NCBI GenBank assembly: GCA_017303935.1
Contig: JAFLBD010000002.1
Span: 62,001 to 126,000 of the forward strand
Length of the DNA stretch: 64,000 nucleotides
DNA from: Armatimonadota bacterium
GTDB taxonomy: Bacteria; Armatimonadota; Fimbriimonadia; Fimbriimonadales; Fimbriimonadaceae
Direction: 5' to 3'
The notes under the pieces are model-generated. The model saw only the letters and a list, made by a program, of their open reading frames with translations. It made no database searches and was not told the origin of the DNA. Below are positions 1-8,042 of the stretch, in pieces (within the stretch, counting starts at the first letter, position 1; each line of letters begins with the position of its first letter). Made by a program: the position numbers and the translations under genes.

Positions 1-663
1 CCCATCGAATCTGGACAAGCCCGTAATTCAGTCTGCGTCAGTAACCTCAAGTATTTTGGAACGGCACTTACCATGTATGTCGATGACTGCGACGGTCGAA
101 TGCCTGACCGTCGTGACCTAAAAACTGAGCTTGGATTTCGACCGTGGACTTCGTGGCCGCCTACAGACCCAAGGGTTGGTTGGGCGTGGTCGATACTTGG
201 CGTTTATGAACATCGGTACGGCCTCAATTGCATCCTTTCAAGAGAAATGTTCGCCGATGTGCCACAAGTTAAGCAAGCCGTCAAAAAGAGCGAATTCACT
301 TACGATTTGAGGCGGAAGTTGAATGGTGTTAGCTCAATTGGTAAGCCAGTCAGCACTGAAGAATCGTTCACCTATTTTTGGATGTGGGGGTTCGATCGCA
401 TCGAGTATCCAGTTCCGAGTAATAATTTTTGGGGGAAAACCATCGACCAAGCCGTGATGGACTTGCAAGCAACCACAAAAATTGGTGTCAATAATTCGGA
501 CGCCTTATCACAAGTTGAACTGATTTCAGACCCATACTTTCCATCAGATATCCCGACAGTGCTGCCGGAGCTCAGAGGGAAGACTCCACACACGAAGGGC
601 ATAAGCACCTTGTTTCTAGACCTCCGAGCAAAGTTTGTTCCTGTCCCTAAAACAACAAACTAA
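1..663 (+). CDS. Prepilin-like (type II pseudopilin-related) protein, 5' end outside window
   Basis: The frame is open from base 1 to the TAA at 661-663, so only the C-terminal 220 codons are present. The first visible residues read ARNSVCVSNLKYFGTALTMY followed by a VDDCDGRMPDRR segment. That is the usual sequence just after the N-terminal helix in prepilin-like proteins of Planctomycetes and Armatimonadota, where the form is roughly AR..C.SNLKQ.G.A..MY..D..G..P. The cleavage motif and helix would lie upstream of the window. The first internal ATG (position 73) falls after this conserved segment and is not the true start. The rest of the protein (W-rich, ending VPVPKTTN) has no feature I recognise. 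Such proteins are expected to be processed by prepilin peptidase and held in the envelope. A strong hairpin follows the stop. Confidence 0.7.
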   Translation, partial: PIESGQARNSVCVSNLKYFGTALTMYVDDCDGRMPDRRDLKTELGFRPWTSWPPTDPRVGWAWSILGVYEHRYGLNCILSREMFADVPQVKQAVKKSEFTYDLRRKLNGVSSIGKPVSTEESFTYFWMWGFDRIEYPVPSNNFWGKTIDQAVMDLQATTKIGVNNSDALSQVELISDPYFPSDIPTVLPELRGKTPHTKGISTLFLDLRAKFVPVPKTTN

Positions 664-665
664 AA

Positions 666-693
666 TGCCCTGGACCAAAGTCGGCCCAGGGCA
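666..693. terminator. Hairpin between convergent genes
   Basis: TGCCCTGG (666-673) pairs exactly with CCAGGGCA (686-693) across a 12-base loop. It lies 3 bases after the stop of the prepilin-like gene and 44 bases before the end of the convergent gene at 737. The plus-strand tail is only moderately T-rich. It probably serves as a terminator for the plus-strand gene, perhaps in both directions. Confidence 0.65.
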
Positions 694-736
694 CTTCGTA
701 TTTTGCGAAAGGTTAGTTAGGCTGAGTTCCGCCTGA

Positions 737-1513
737 TCACGGGCGTCCGCCGCCTGGTCGACCAGTACCGGTTCCGTTACCTTGACCGTTTGCACCCGCG
801 GTTGCCTTGAAAGGCGCGCCACCGAGCTTCTTGAGGTTTTCGAGGTCAGTTTCTGTCAGAAGTGACTTCAACTTTTCGTCCAGACTCTTGTTCGCGGCCT
901 CCATCTTGGCTTGCATATCTTCTCGGGACATGCCTTGACCACCATTTTGTCGAGCAGCCCGCATTTCGTCCATCATCGCTTGATTTGCGTTCTTGGCATC
1001 TCGGAATGCGTTGTTGATCTTCGTTCGAACAGCAGGATCCAGGTTCAACGCCTTTTGAACGTCTGCACTTTGAACCGCTCGGATTCCAGCGATTTGGACT
1101 CGGATTTCGAAGAATCGGGATTCTTGTTCGTCAGTCAAGACCTTCTTAATTTCGCTAGCTACTTCTTTGTCGAGTTGAGCAGCGATCTCTTGTGGATTCT
1201 CGCCATTTTGACGAGCAGCCATCAATCGCTCGCGCATCACCGACATGTAGTCTTGCTGCAGCTTGTCGAGCTTGCCGATTTGCTCTTCAGTGAGCTTCAG
1301 ATCAGCGCGAACATCCGCTCGGTTCAGCAGTTGGAAACCACTGCCTTCCATCACGTTGTTCTGCATCATGCCCATTCGACCGCCACCTTGCTGGCGACCG
1401 TTCTGGCCATTTCCTCGTTGTGGTGGAGCGGTTTGACCGCTGTCTTGAGCGAATGCCGATCCAACCAAAATCACGCCCATGGCGAGCACGAAAAATGTTC
1501 TTAAAGCCTTCAT
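737..1513 (-). CDS. Exported LTXXQ/Spy-like periplasmic protein
   Basis: The 258-residue protein begins with a clear signal peptide (MKALRTFFVLAMGVILVGSAFA, cut after about residue 22). A Gln/Gly/Asn-rich linker follows, then helical sequence with repeated L-T-x-E-Q-type motifs: LKLTEEQIGKLDKLQ near residue 72 and VLTDEQESRFFEI near 127. These resemble the LTXXQ motif of Spy/CpxP periplasmic proteins, which act as chaperones or stress sensors. The C-terminus is a Gly/Thr/Asn-rich tail (NGQGNGTGTGRPGGGRP). The start is supported by a GAGGAGAGG ribosome site upstream. The family link is based on motif and composition only; a simple structural secreted protein is also possible. No partner genes adjoin it. 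Confidence 0.55.
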   Translation of the reverse strand: MKALRTFFVLAMGVILVGSAFAQDSGQTAPPQRGNGQNGRQQGGGRMGMMQNNVMEGSGFQLLNRADVRADLKLTEEQIGKLDKLQQDYMSVMRERLMAARQNGENPQEIAAQLDKEVASEIKKVLTDEQESRFFEIRVQIAGIRAVQSADVQKALNLDPAVRTKINNAFRDAKNANQAMMDEMRAARQNGGQGMSREDMQAKMEAANKSLDEKLKSLLTETDLENLKKLGGAPFKATAGANGQGNGTGTGRPGGGRP

Positions 1514-1601
1514 ATCTTTATCTACCTCTCCTCAAAACTGGAGAACTGTATGGCTCAGACGCACAACAGTTTCACTTGTTCTGTAAAAAGAACTCGAATT
1601 C

Positions 1602-2147
1602 TTAAACCTTTGTTCCCGAAAGTACTCGGTGAACGGCCTCGGCCTGATTCAAGTGGCGGTTTCCATGCTTACAAACGATCATCAGGACGTCAAATCCATT
1701 CCACTTGATGAACTTGGCCCCATCGCTTTGCACGCGGACCTTTGCCAAATCGGCGGTCATCGCTCGTGGCAGCATCGCCTTTACCTTTCGAAGGTTCGCT
1801 ACATATTGCTCGACCACCGAATGATCGTATTGCCGCTTCTCCGGTTCAAACGCGGGCGGGACCGGAACATTGGGCCGCAACATGCCGCCAAGAATGAACT
1901 TCGCCAACATCGTGTGCCGTGCGTCCGAGTCATTAACTCCGCTGCCTGAAGCTAACGCCGTCTCTAGTCGCTGGGTCGCGTTCAAATCAGCTTTAACCAA
2001 GTGGTTAAATATCTGTCCGAGGCTCCAATCGTGAGCTGGCGTAACCTTGTTGATCGCAGCCGAATCGAGTCCAACAAACGCCTCAGCGCGGGCGATCAAG
2101 TTATCGACTTCTGCGGAAACTTCTTCGAAAAACAACTTCCGATCCAT
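1602..2147 (-). CDS. DinB-like four-helix protein
   Basis: A 181-residue protein with the DinB/YfiT pattern of three widely spaced histidines that bind a divalent metal. One is in the motif WSLGQIFNHLVKAD near residue 41, and a pair lies in CKHGNRHLNQAEAV near the C-terminus (HxxxH). Members of this superfamily include thiol-dependent S-transferases and damage-inducible proteins of unknown function, so no substrate can be given. Its ATG lies one base after the cysS stop, so it is probably translated from the cysS message. The segment NHLVK is encoded by one copy of the palindrome TTTAACCA-AG-TGGTTAAA (1992-2009). Confidence 0.7.
   Translation of the reverse strand: MDRKLFFEEVSAEVDNLIARAEAFVGLDSAAINKVTPAHDWSLGQIFNHLVKADLNATQRLETALASGSGVNDSDARHTMLAKFILGGMLRPNVPVPPAFEPEKRQYDHSVVEQYVANLRKVKAMLPRAMTADLAKVRVQSDGAKFIKWNGFDVLMIVCKHGNRHLNQAEAVHRVLSGTKV
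1992..2009. repeat. Interspersed palindrome TNACCNNNNGGTNA, copy in DinB-like gene
   Basis: TTTAACCA-AG-TGGTTAAA is a perfect 18-bp inverted repeat apart from the two central bases. It is the longest perfect copy of the window-wide motif and lies inside coding sequence. Confidence 0.8.
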
Positions 2148-2148
2148 C

Positions 2149-3609
2149 TTATTGCTTCCTCCAGACGGTGCCCGTTGGCGTGTCGCGGAGTTCGTACCCT
2201 TTCGCTTCCCACTTGAGCCGGATTTCGTCCGCTTCAGCGAACTTCTTGTCCTTTTTCAACTGGATTCTGAGTTCGATGTCGGCTTGCAACTCCGCTTCCA
2301 CCGAACCGCCTTCCTCTTTCTGAAGCTTTGGCGCGATTCCGAGCAGCGCATCGATCTTGTCCAAGAATGCCTTACCAGCTGAGGCGTCTTCTGCCGTCAT
2401 CTCAGCCGATTTTCGGAAGAGGACCGCCGTGCCTTCTAAAGCTTTCGCCAATGCCACACTTGTGTTCAAGTCTTCGCACATAGCGCCCAAGCATTCGTCG
2501 TAGATTCGCTCGAGTTCCTCGGACACATGATCCTCGCCAGAGGGGTACTCGGTTTCTTCCACCAGTCGACGGCATTCTTGTATGCGATCTACGTTCTTTT
2601 TAGCATCGTCGAGCCCTTGCAAGGTGAAATTGAGTGGCTTGCCGTAAGGCACCGCAATCAGTGAATACCGCAACGCAGTAGGATCGGCTCCCCTACCCTC
2701 GATCAAATCGCGAACGGTGTAGTAATTCCCTTTGCTCTTGCTCATCTTCTCGCCGTTCACCAGCAAGAATCGAACGTGCATCCAGTGATTTGAAAACGCC
2801 TTGCCTGTCAAGCATTCGCTCTGAGCGATCTCCGACTCGTGGTGAGGGAACACGAGGTCTTCTCCGCCCGCGTGGAGGTCAATCGTGCTTCCTAGGTATT
2901 TCATCGCCATCGCAGAGCATTCGATGTGCCATCCCGGGAAACCCCATCCCCACGGCGAGAACCATTGCATCAAGTGCTTGTCGTCCTTCTTCCAAAGAGC
3001 GAAATCTCCAGGATGCTCCTTATTGTCATCCACGACGACGTCTCGGACTGCGACTTGGAGCTGATCCTTATCCCGGTTACCGCTCAATTTTCCGTGCTCG
3101 GGGAAGCTGCTCAGACGGAAGTAAACGCCAGTATCGGTGACATAGGCATGCCCCTTTTCGATGAGGTCTTGCACGGCGATGATCTGTTCACGCATGTGCT
3201 CAGTCGCACGTGGACGAACCGTCGGCTCGTTGAGATACAGCCTAGCCCAATCTTCCTCAAAGGCATCTCCGTAATATCGGGCCAGATCCCATACGTTCTG
3301 GAAATTTGCGCCTTCCTTGCTCTTGAGCGCCTTTTCCATCTTGTCTTCGCCAGCGGCATCAGCAACGTCATCTTGAGTCAAGTGTCCAACGTCGGTGATG
3401 TTGCTGACATACATCACCTGCCAACCGAGCGCGGTCGCAGTTCGAACAACCAGATCCGCGCACAAAAACGTTCGGAAGTTGCCAATGTGGGCAAAGCTAT
3501 AGACCGTCGGTCCGCAGCTATAAAATTTGAGGACCCCAGGCGTTACCGTCTCGATCGGTTTTACTGTTCTCGAGAGGGTGTCATACAGTTTGAACGGTCG
3601 ATTACTCAC
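2149..3609 (-). CDS. cysS: Cysteine--tRNA ligase
   Basis: A 486-residue class I aminoacyl-tRNA synthetase that attaches cysteine to tRNA-Cys in the cytoplasm. The CGPTVYSFAHIGN segment carries the zinc-ligand Cys and the HIGH-type signature (HIGN, near residue 41). KMSKS is at residues 288-292. WHIECSAMAMKYLG and GGEDLVFPHHESEIAQSE supply the other residues of the Cys/His zinc site typical of CysRS. The C-terminal helical domain follows, with the usual IQLRIQLKKDKKFAEADEIR-type end. Length fits the family. A terminator separates it from the upstream gap gene, so it should have its own promoter in 3610-3686. The DinB-like gene follows almost without a gap. Confidence 0.97.
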   Translation of the reverse strand: MSNRPFKLYDTLSRTVKPIETVTPGVLKFYSCGPTVYSFAHIGNFRTFLCADLVVRTATALGWQVMYVSNITDVGHLTQDDVADAAGEDKMEKALKSKEGANFQNVWDLARYYGDAFEEDWARLYLNEPTVRPRATEHMREQIIAVQDLIEKGHAYVTDTGVYFRLSSFPEHGKLSGNRDKDQLQVAVRDVVVDDNKEHPGDFALWKKDDKHLMQWFSPWGWGFPGWHIECSAMAMKYLGSTIDLHAGGEDLVFPHHESEIAQSECLTGKAFSNHWMHVRFLLVNGEKMSKSKGNYYTVRDLIEGRGADPTALRYSLIAVPYGKPLNFTLQGLDDAKKNVDRIQECRRLVEETEYPSGEDHVSEELERIYDECLGAMCEDLNTSVALAKALEGTAVLFRKSAEMTAEDASAGKAFLDKIDALLGIAPKLQKEEGGSVEAELQADIELRIQLKKDKKFAEADEIRLKWEAKGYELRDTPTGTVWRKQ

Positions 3610-3633
3610 TTCGAAGTAAGGATACCCGTCGAC

Positions 3634-3667
3634 AAAAATGGTCCTAGCGAATCGCTCGCCAGGACCA
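3634..3667 (-). terminator. gap: Rho-independent terminator after gap
   Basis: Read on the minus strand, the stem TGGTCCT (rc of 3661-3667) pairs with AGGACCA (rc of 3639-3645) and is followed directly by TTTTT (3634-3638). The loop contains a further short pairing (AGCGA/TCGCT). It lies 20 bases after the gap stop codon. Confidence 0.85.
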
Positions 3668-3686
3668 TACCGAGGTTTAGTTGAAT

Positions 3687-4697
3687 TTACAGTCCCTTAT
3701 CAGAAAGGAACTTGACCAAGTCTGCGATTCTGCAGCTGTAGCCCCATTCGTTGTCGTACCAGGCGACGACTTTCATAAGGTTGCCGAGCCCGACTGTGTC
3801 GACAGAACTGAAGATTGAACTGTATTCGTTGCCCTTCAGGTCGGTGCTCACCAACGCTTCATCGCTGTACTGCAGAATTCCCTTCATCGGGCCTTCGGCG
3901 TATTCCTTCATCGCAGCGTTGACTTCTTCCACGGTTACGTCTCGCGATAGCAAGGCAGTGAAGTCGACTACGGAAACCGTTGGGGTTGGGACTCGGAAGG
4001 CCATGCCGGTGAATTTGCCCTTGAGTTCTGGGATGACCAGTCCGACTGCCTTTGCGGCTCCGGTGCTGCTAGGAACGATGTTCTCGGCTGCGGCTCGGCT
4101 ATCGCGCAAGTCCTTCTTAGCGGTATCGACTGTCGACTGAGAATTCGTGTAGGCGTGGACGGTTGTCAGAAGGCCTTTCTCGATTCCAAATCGCTCGTGA
4201 AGAACCTTCGCCACCGGTGCAAGACCGTTTGTGGTGCAGCTCGCGTTCGAAACGATGTGATGCTTGGAAGGGTCGTACATGCCTTCGTTCACACCCAAAA
4301 CCATCGTCAAGTCTTCATTCTTTGCAGGTGCGCTGATAATGACCTTCTTGGCTCCAGCAGCGCGGTGTGCTGCGGCCAAAGTTGCATCTGTGAATCGGCC
4401 CGTAGCTTCAATCACGATATCGCAACCCATGTCTCCCCAAGGAATCAGTGCTGGGTCTGTCTGGGCAAAAACCTTGATCGCATCGCCATCAACAGTGATT
4501 TCCGAGTCCGAACTCGTCACCGAACCTTTGAATGGACCGTAAGTAGAGTCGTACTTAAAGAGGTACGCGTTGGTCCTCGTGTCGGTTAAGTCGTTGATCG
4601 CAACCACGTCAAATTGACCCTTGTACTTTTCTTGAAGGGTGCGAAGAGAAAGGCGACCAATGCGCCCAAAGCCGTTAATTCCTACGCGTACTGCCAT
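3687..4697 (-). CDS. gap: Glyceraldehyde-3-phosphate dehydrogenase
   Basis: A 336-residue type I GAPDH, which oxidises and phosphorylates glyceraldehyde 3-phosphate with NAD(P) in glycolysis and gluconeogenesis. The N-terminus has the nucleotide-binding motif INGFGRIGR. The catalytic cysteine is Cys154 in [33 protein letters not shown] closes the C-terminus as usual. Full length, with no missing residues. An AGGAGG-type site (TTAGGAGGC) lies 7-15 bases before the ATG. It stands alone, with terminators on both sides, so it is monocistronic; pgk and tpi are not adjacent. Confidence 0.98.
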   Translation of the reverse strand: MAVRVGINGFGRIGRLSLRTLQEKYKGQFDVVAINDLTDTRTNAYLFKYDSTYGPFKGSVTSSDSEITVDGDAIKVFAQTDPALIPWGDMGCDIVIEATGRFTDATLAAAHRAAGAKKVIISAPAKNEDLTMVLGVNEGMYDPSKHHIVSNASCTTNGLAPVAKVLHERFGIEKGLLTTVHAYTNSQSTVDTAKKDLRDSRAAAENIVPSSTGAAKAVGLVIPELKGKFTGMAFRVPTPTVSVVDFTALLSRDVTVEEVNAAMKEYAEGPMKGILQYSDEALVSTDLKGNEYSSIFSSVDTVGLGNLMKVVAWYDNEWGYSCRIADLVKFLSDKGL

Positions 4698-4742
4698 TGA
4701 TGAATTGCCTCCTAAGCAATATCACTAGTTTACCGGGAAGAA

Positions 4743-4780
4743 GAAAAACGCCGGGGAAGATTTGATCTCGCCCCGGCGTT
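4743..4780 (-). terminator. Rho-independent terminator after homogentisate dioxygenase gene
   Basis: AACGCCGGGG (4747-4756) and CCCCGGCGTT (4771-4780) form a perfect 10-bp stem. On the minus strand it is followed by TTTTTCTTCTT. It ends the transcript of the gene at 4801-5961. Confidence 0.92.
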
Positions 4781-4793
4781 CACCATTTGGTTA
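4780..4793. repeat. Interspersed palindrome, non-coding copy
   Basis: TCACCATTTGGTTA, an exact match to TNACCNNNNGGTNA. It lies between the stop codon of the homogentisate dioxygenase gene and its terminator stem, and is one of only two copies outside genes. Confidence 0.75.
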
Positions 4794-4800
4794 GGTCGCT

Positions 4801-5961
4801 TTAGTTACGCGGCTGCCAGGATTTCCAGTAATCGGCGTCTTCGATTTCCAACGCTTCTTTGGTCATAAAGAGCGGCTTCGTCGTGTCTAACATCACTGCA
4901 AGCTCCTCGGTCTTTGTGTGACCGAATGAGGCTTCAACTGCGCCTGGCTGTGGTCCGTGCGGAATTCCGAGCGGGTGCATCGTGATCGAACCTTCTTGGA
5001 TTCCTTTACGCGAGCCAAATTTGTCGTTGCAGTAATACAGCACCTCGTCCGAATCGACGTTTGAGTGGACGTATGGAACCACAACTGCTTCCGGATGGAA
5101 GTCAAGCATTCTCGGACAGAACGAGCAGATCACAAAACCGGGCGAATGGAATGTCTGGTGAATCGGCGGCGGCATGTGCAGTTTTCCGACGATTGGGCAG
5201 AACGCATGAATGCTAAATGCCCACGGGTAGACATAGCCATCCCAACCTACGATATCGAACGGATGATAATTGTAGGTGTACTTCGTCAGCCGTTCGCGAG
5301 CCTTCACGACGACATGATAAGTTCCTTTTTCATCATGAGTCTTGAGCTCGTGTGGCGGGCGAATATCGCGCTCGTGGTACGGCGCGTGCTCTTGGAGCTG
5401 GCCAATGTTGTTCTTGTACCGTTTCGGAATCGTGACTTCCCCATGGCTTTCGAACGTGAGCATTCGGACCGGGAACGACTCAAATCGAATCCGCCAAATG
5501 GTTCCTCGCGGGACGATGATGTAATCCCCAGGATGGACGTCGATGTCTCCGTACATGGATTCGAAAACGCCTTTGCCGTCATGAACAAACAGAACTTCAT
5601 CCGCTTCGGCGTTCTTGAAGTAATCCTCCATCTGTTCATTCGCTACGATCGAATTCCAGATGACGTCGGAGTTACCCATAAGCGGCACACGCCCGGTCAC
5701 CGCATTCCCCTTCGGACTCATTTTCGCAGTCAGAAGATGTCGGTGGCGCAAGGGCTCTTCTGTCAAGAGATTGGGCTTGCATGGCCCCATATCCTCCCAA
5801 CTGGCCACTTCCGTGGGTTGATTGATGTGATACAGCAAACTCATCGGTCCGCTGAATCCAAAAGTCGAGAACAACTGTTCCGTGTACAGTCCTCCGTCAG
5901 GCTTTTGGAATCGAATGTGCCGCTGTGGCGGTAAGTTTCCTAATCGGTGATATCGTGGCAT
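4801..5961 (-). CDS. hmgA: Homogentisate 1,2-dioxygenase family protein
   Basis: The 386-residue protein matches the bacterial homogentisate dioxygenase type throughout. It opens YHRLGNLPPQRHIRFQKPDG and contains LYTEQLFSTFGFSGPMSLLYH, an HPGDYIIVPRGTIWRI cupin segment, KLHMPPPIHQTFHSPGFVIC and TMHPLGIPHGPQPG. The enzyme opens the ring of homogentisate with iron and oxygen during tyrosine and phenylalanine breakdown. Candidate iron ligands sit in HSNVDSDEVLYY and the HPLGIPHGP loop, but I did not assign them individually. It is shorter than the roughly 430-440 residues of classical enzymes. No fumarylacetoacetase or HPPD gene adjoins it, so the exact substrate is inferred. GTAGAGGAATAGG upstream can serve as ribosome site. 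Confidence 0.82.
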   Translation of the reverse strand: MPRYHRLGNLPPQRHIRFQKPDGGLYTEQLFSTFGFSGPMSLLYHINQPTEVASWEDMGPCKPNLLTEEPLRHRHLLTAKMSPKGNAVTGRVPLMGNSDVIWNSIVANEQMEDYFKNAEADEVLFVHDGKGVFESMYGDIDVHPGDYIIVPRGTIWRIRFESFPVRMLTFESHGEVTIPKRYKNNIGQLQEHAPYHERDIRPPHELKTHDEKGTYHVVVKARERLTKYTYNYHPFDIVGWDGYVYPWAFSIHAFCPIVGKLHMPPPIHQTFHSPGFVICSFCPRMLDFHPEAVVVPYVHSNVDSDEVLYYCNDKFGSRKGIQEGSITMHPLGIPHGPQPGAVEASFGHTKTEELAVMLDTTKPLFMTKEALEIEDADYWKSWQPRN

Positions 5962-6008
5962 CGTCGCCTATTCCTCTACTCTCGATTTTAGCTGTTTTGG
6001 ACACCCGA

Positions 6009-8018
6009 CTAGCGCAGGGTTTCCTCCCACCAATCGAGAATTTGTTGCAATCTGTGCCGCTTCATGTCCGCTGGGCCGTTACGGCTCATCCCGTGGCTTG
6101 TTGACGCAGGGTACCGAATGAAGCGAGTCTTCACTCCCATATGCTGGAGCGCGGCAAAGACTTGTTCGCTCTGCTCGATATTGCATCGCAAGTCTCCTTC
6201 GCTATGGATCACGAGCGTCGGTGTAACCACTTGGTTAAAATAGGCGATCGGCGATTGGTTCCAGAGCACTTTGATGCTATCGAGATCGCCAAACGCTTCC
6301 CCAGGCCAGTAACCGTTCGGCCGCCAGATATAGTCGCTATTGCCGGCTTTGCTGACCAGATTGCTCACGCATCGATCCGTAATCGCTGATTTGAACTCCT
6401 TAGTGTGGCCTACGGCCCAGTTGGTCATGTAACCGCCATAGCTTCCGCCCATGATCCCGATTCGGCTAGCATCACACCAAGACTGCTGCATGGTCCATTC
6501 GAGCACGGTTTGAATATCCTGCCAGTCCTCGACGCCCCACGAGCCGCGGATGGCTTTCGTGTGAGCTTCGCCGTATCCCTTGCTTCCCCTTGGATTGCTG
6601 TACACCACGTGATAGCCTGCCGCCGCAAGTAGCTGGAACTCATGCATGAAGGTGTAGCCATACATCATGTGCGGCCCGCCGTGAACCTCGATCACAGTTG
6701 GACAGTTCGGCTTGCTGCTCTGGATGTACCACGCCTGAAGTGGAGTACCTTCTTCGGTTTTTAACCAAATGGTTGAAGGCTGAAACACTTCTATTTCACC
6801 CAACAATTCATCATTGAAGTGGGATATGACTTTGGGTTGGTGGTTGGCGTCGTCAAGGTCAAGAACGGCTACTTCCATCAGCCTCGTGGAGCTTCCGACA
6901 ACGCAGGCAAACTTAGATCCATCAGCGGAAATGTTCCCGTTGAGAAGCACTTGTTCGCCTTCGGTCAACAGGTGATACTCCCCAGTTTCAACGTTAACAA
7001 ACGATAGGTTGACCGCCCCATGCTCGGCGTGCTGGAGATAAATTGCTTTTGAGTCAGGACTCCACATCAATCCACGGCCATCGTCGGATTTGGTGTCGCT
7101 ATTCACCCCGGTACTGAAGCAAACATCCACGTTTTCGGTGAGACAGCGGACGCCAGAACCATCTTTCTGCATCAAGAACACCCGCCGGTTCAGGTCCCCT
7201 CGATCGTCTGAATCGTCGGCATATCCGATGTATGCGATCCACTCACCATTTGGTGAAACTTCAACTTCGTCTTTCGAACCGATCGGTAATGATGTTAACT
7301 CGTGGAATTCACCAGTTAGCCTGACCCGCACGGCCACATCGTTAGCAGGCTCTCGCGAATATATTTTCTCGAACTTGGAATGGGTCAGCACGAGCGATTC
7401 CGAGCCCGGCTCCCAGCTAAATGCATAGTGTCCGAAAGGACATTGGGTGTAGAGCTCGTTCGTCGATCCGCTTGCCAAATCAACGATCCAAACCGTGTAG
7501 CGGTCGTCACAGAAATAGCCATCGCCATCCATGCGAAAGCTGATCGAATTGATCACCTTCGGAGGTTCGCTTTCGCCAGATTCTGCCCTCGCCTTGGCAG
7601 CCGCTTGCGTTCGATCTTCGCCTAGTTTTCGGAAAACCACCGCAAGTTTTTGACCATCTGGTGAAAGCTTCACACCACCGATGGAGCCTTCTGGAAAGTT
7701 CGATACCTTGCTTGCTTCGCCTCCTAAAAGTGAGAGCTGATAGATTTGGGACGATTCTTCGGGCTCGCGCTTTGAAACAAAGAAGATGCGCTCTCCATCT
7801 CTACTCCAGATTGGATTTGAGTTAGAACTCCCTGAACTGGTGATTTGGCGCTGCTCACCAGTCGCCAAATCGGTCAAGTAGAGGTGAGTGATATATTTGT
7901 TCTTGGGGCCAAGTTTCTTGGCAGCAAATACTACATGCTCACCATTTGGTGAAATGCGTGGTTGCTGAACAAAAATGAACCGGTCGAGGTCAGAAACAGT
8001 GATCGGGCGAGCACTCAT
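6009..8018 (-). CDS. S9 family prolyl oligopeptidase-like serine peptidase
   Basis: A 669-residue two-domain peptidase. The N-terminal 400 residues form a TolB/DPP-type beta-propeller with repeated ISPNGEH, LSPDGQK and VSPNGEW blades. The C-terminal alpha/beta hydrolase domain carries the triad: Ser526 in GIMGGSYGGYMTNW, Asp609 in HSEGDLRCN and His642 in STSHGMSRNG. These features fit acylaminoacyl peptidases or dipeptidyl peptidases that cut small peptides. No signal peptide is visible, so it is probably cytoplasmic. The gene holds five copies of the window-wide palindrome. Three encode S-P-N/D-G in the propeller; two, in a different codon phase, encode FNQVV and TIWLK. Other blades with similar residues (WSPDSK, WSRDGE) use different codons. 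Confidence 0.93.
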   Translation of the reverse strand: MSARPITVSDLDRFIFVQQPRISPNGEHVVFAAKKLGPKNKYITHLYLTDLATGEQRQITSSGSSNSNPIWSRDGERIFFVSKREPEESSQIYQLSLLGGEASKVSNFPEGSIGGVKLSPDGQKLAVVFRKLGEDRTQAAAKARAESGESEPPKVINSISFRMDGDGYFCDDRYTVWIVDLASGSTNELYTQCPFGHYAFSWEPGSESLVLTHSKFEKIYSREPANDVAVRVRLTGEFHELTSLPIGSKDEVEVSPNGEWIAYIGYADDSDDRGDLNRRVFLMQKDGSGVRCLTENVDVCFSTGVNSDTKSDDGRGLMWSPDSKAIYLQHAEHGAVNLSFVNVETGEYHLLTEGEQVLLNGNISADGSKFACVVGSSTRLMEVAVLDLDDANHQPKVISHFNDELLGEIEVFQPSTIWLKTEEGTPLQAWYIQSSKPNCPTVIEVHGGPHMMYGYTFMHEFQLLAAAGYHVVYSNPRGSKGYGEAHTKAIRGSWGVEDWQDIQTVLEWTMQQSWCDASRIGIMGGSYGGYMTNWAVGHTKEFKSAITDRCVSNLVSKAGNSDYIWRPNGYWPGEAFGDLDSIKVLWNQSPIAYFNQVVTPTLVIHSEGDLRCNIEQSEQVFAALQHMGVKTRFIRYPASTSHGMSRNGPADMKRHRLQQILDWWEETLR
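6224..7952. repeat. Cluster of five interspersed palindromes in the S9 peptidase gene
   Basis: Copies are at 6224-6237 (TAACCACTTGGTTA), 6762-6775 (TAACCAAATGGTTG, one change), 7243-7256 (TCACCATTTGGTGA), 7651-7664 (TGACCATCTGGTGA) and 7939-7952 (TCACCATTTGGTGA). They fall in two codon phases of one gene. Confidence 0.85.
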
Positions 8019-8042
8019 GTGCCCAGCTTACCTAGCTCCGGA

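Noticed and set aside
911-1504. A 197-codon plus-strand frame opposite the LTXXQ-like gene
   Set aside because: The minus-strand gene has a signal peptide and ribosome site; the plus frame has neither.
5065-5934. A 289-codon plus-strand frame opposite the homogentisate dioxygenase gene
   Set aside because: It is antisense to a clear enzyme gene, shows no family pattern and has no ribosome site; it is a shadow frame.
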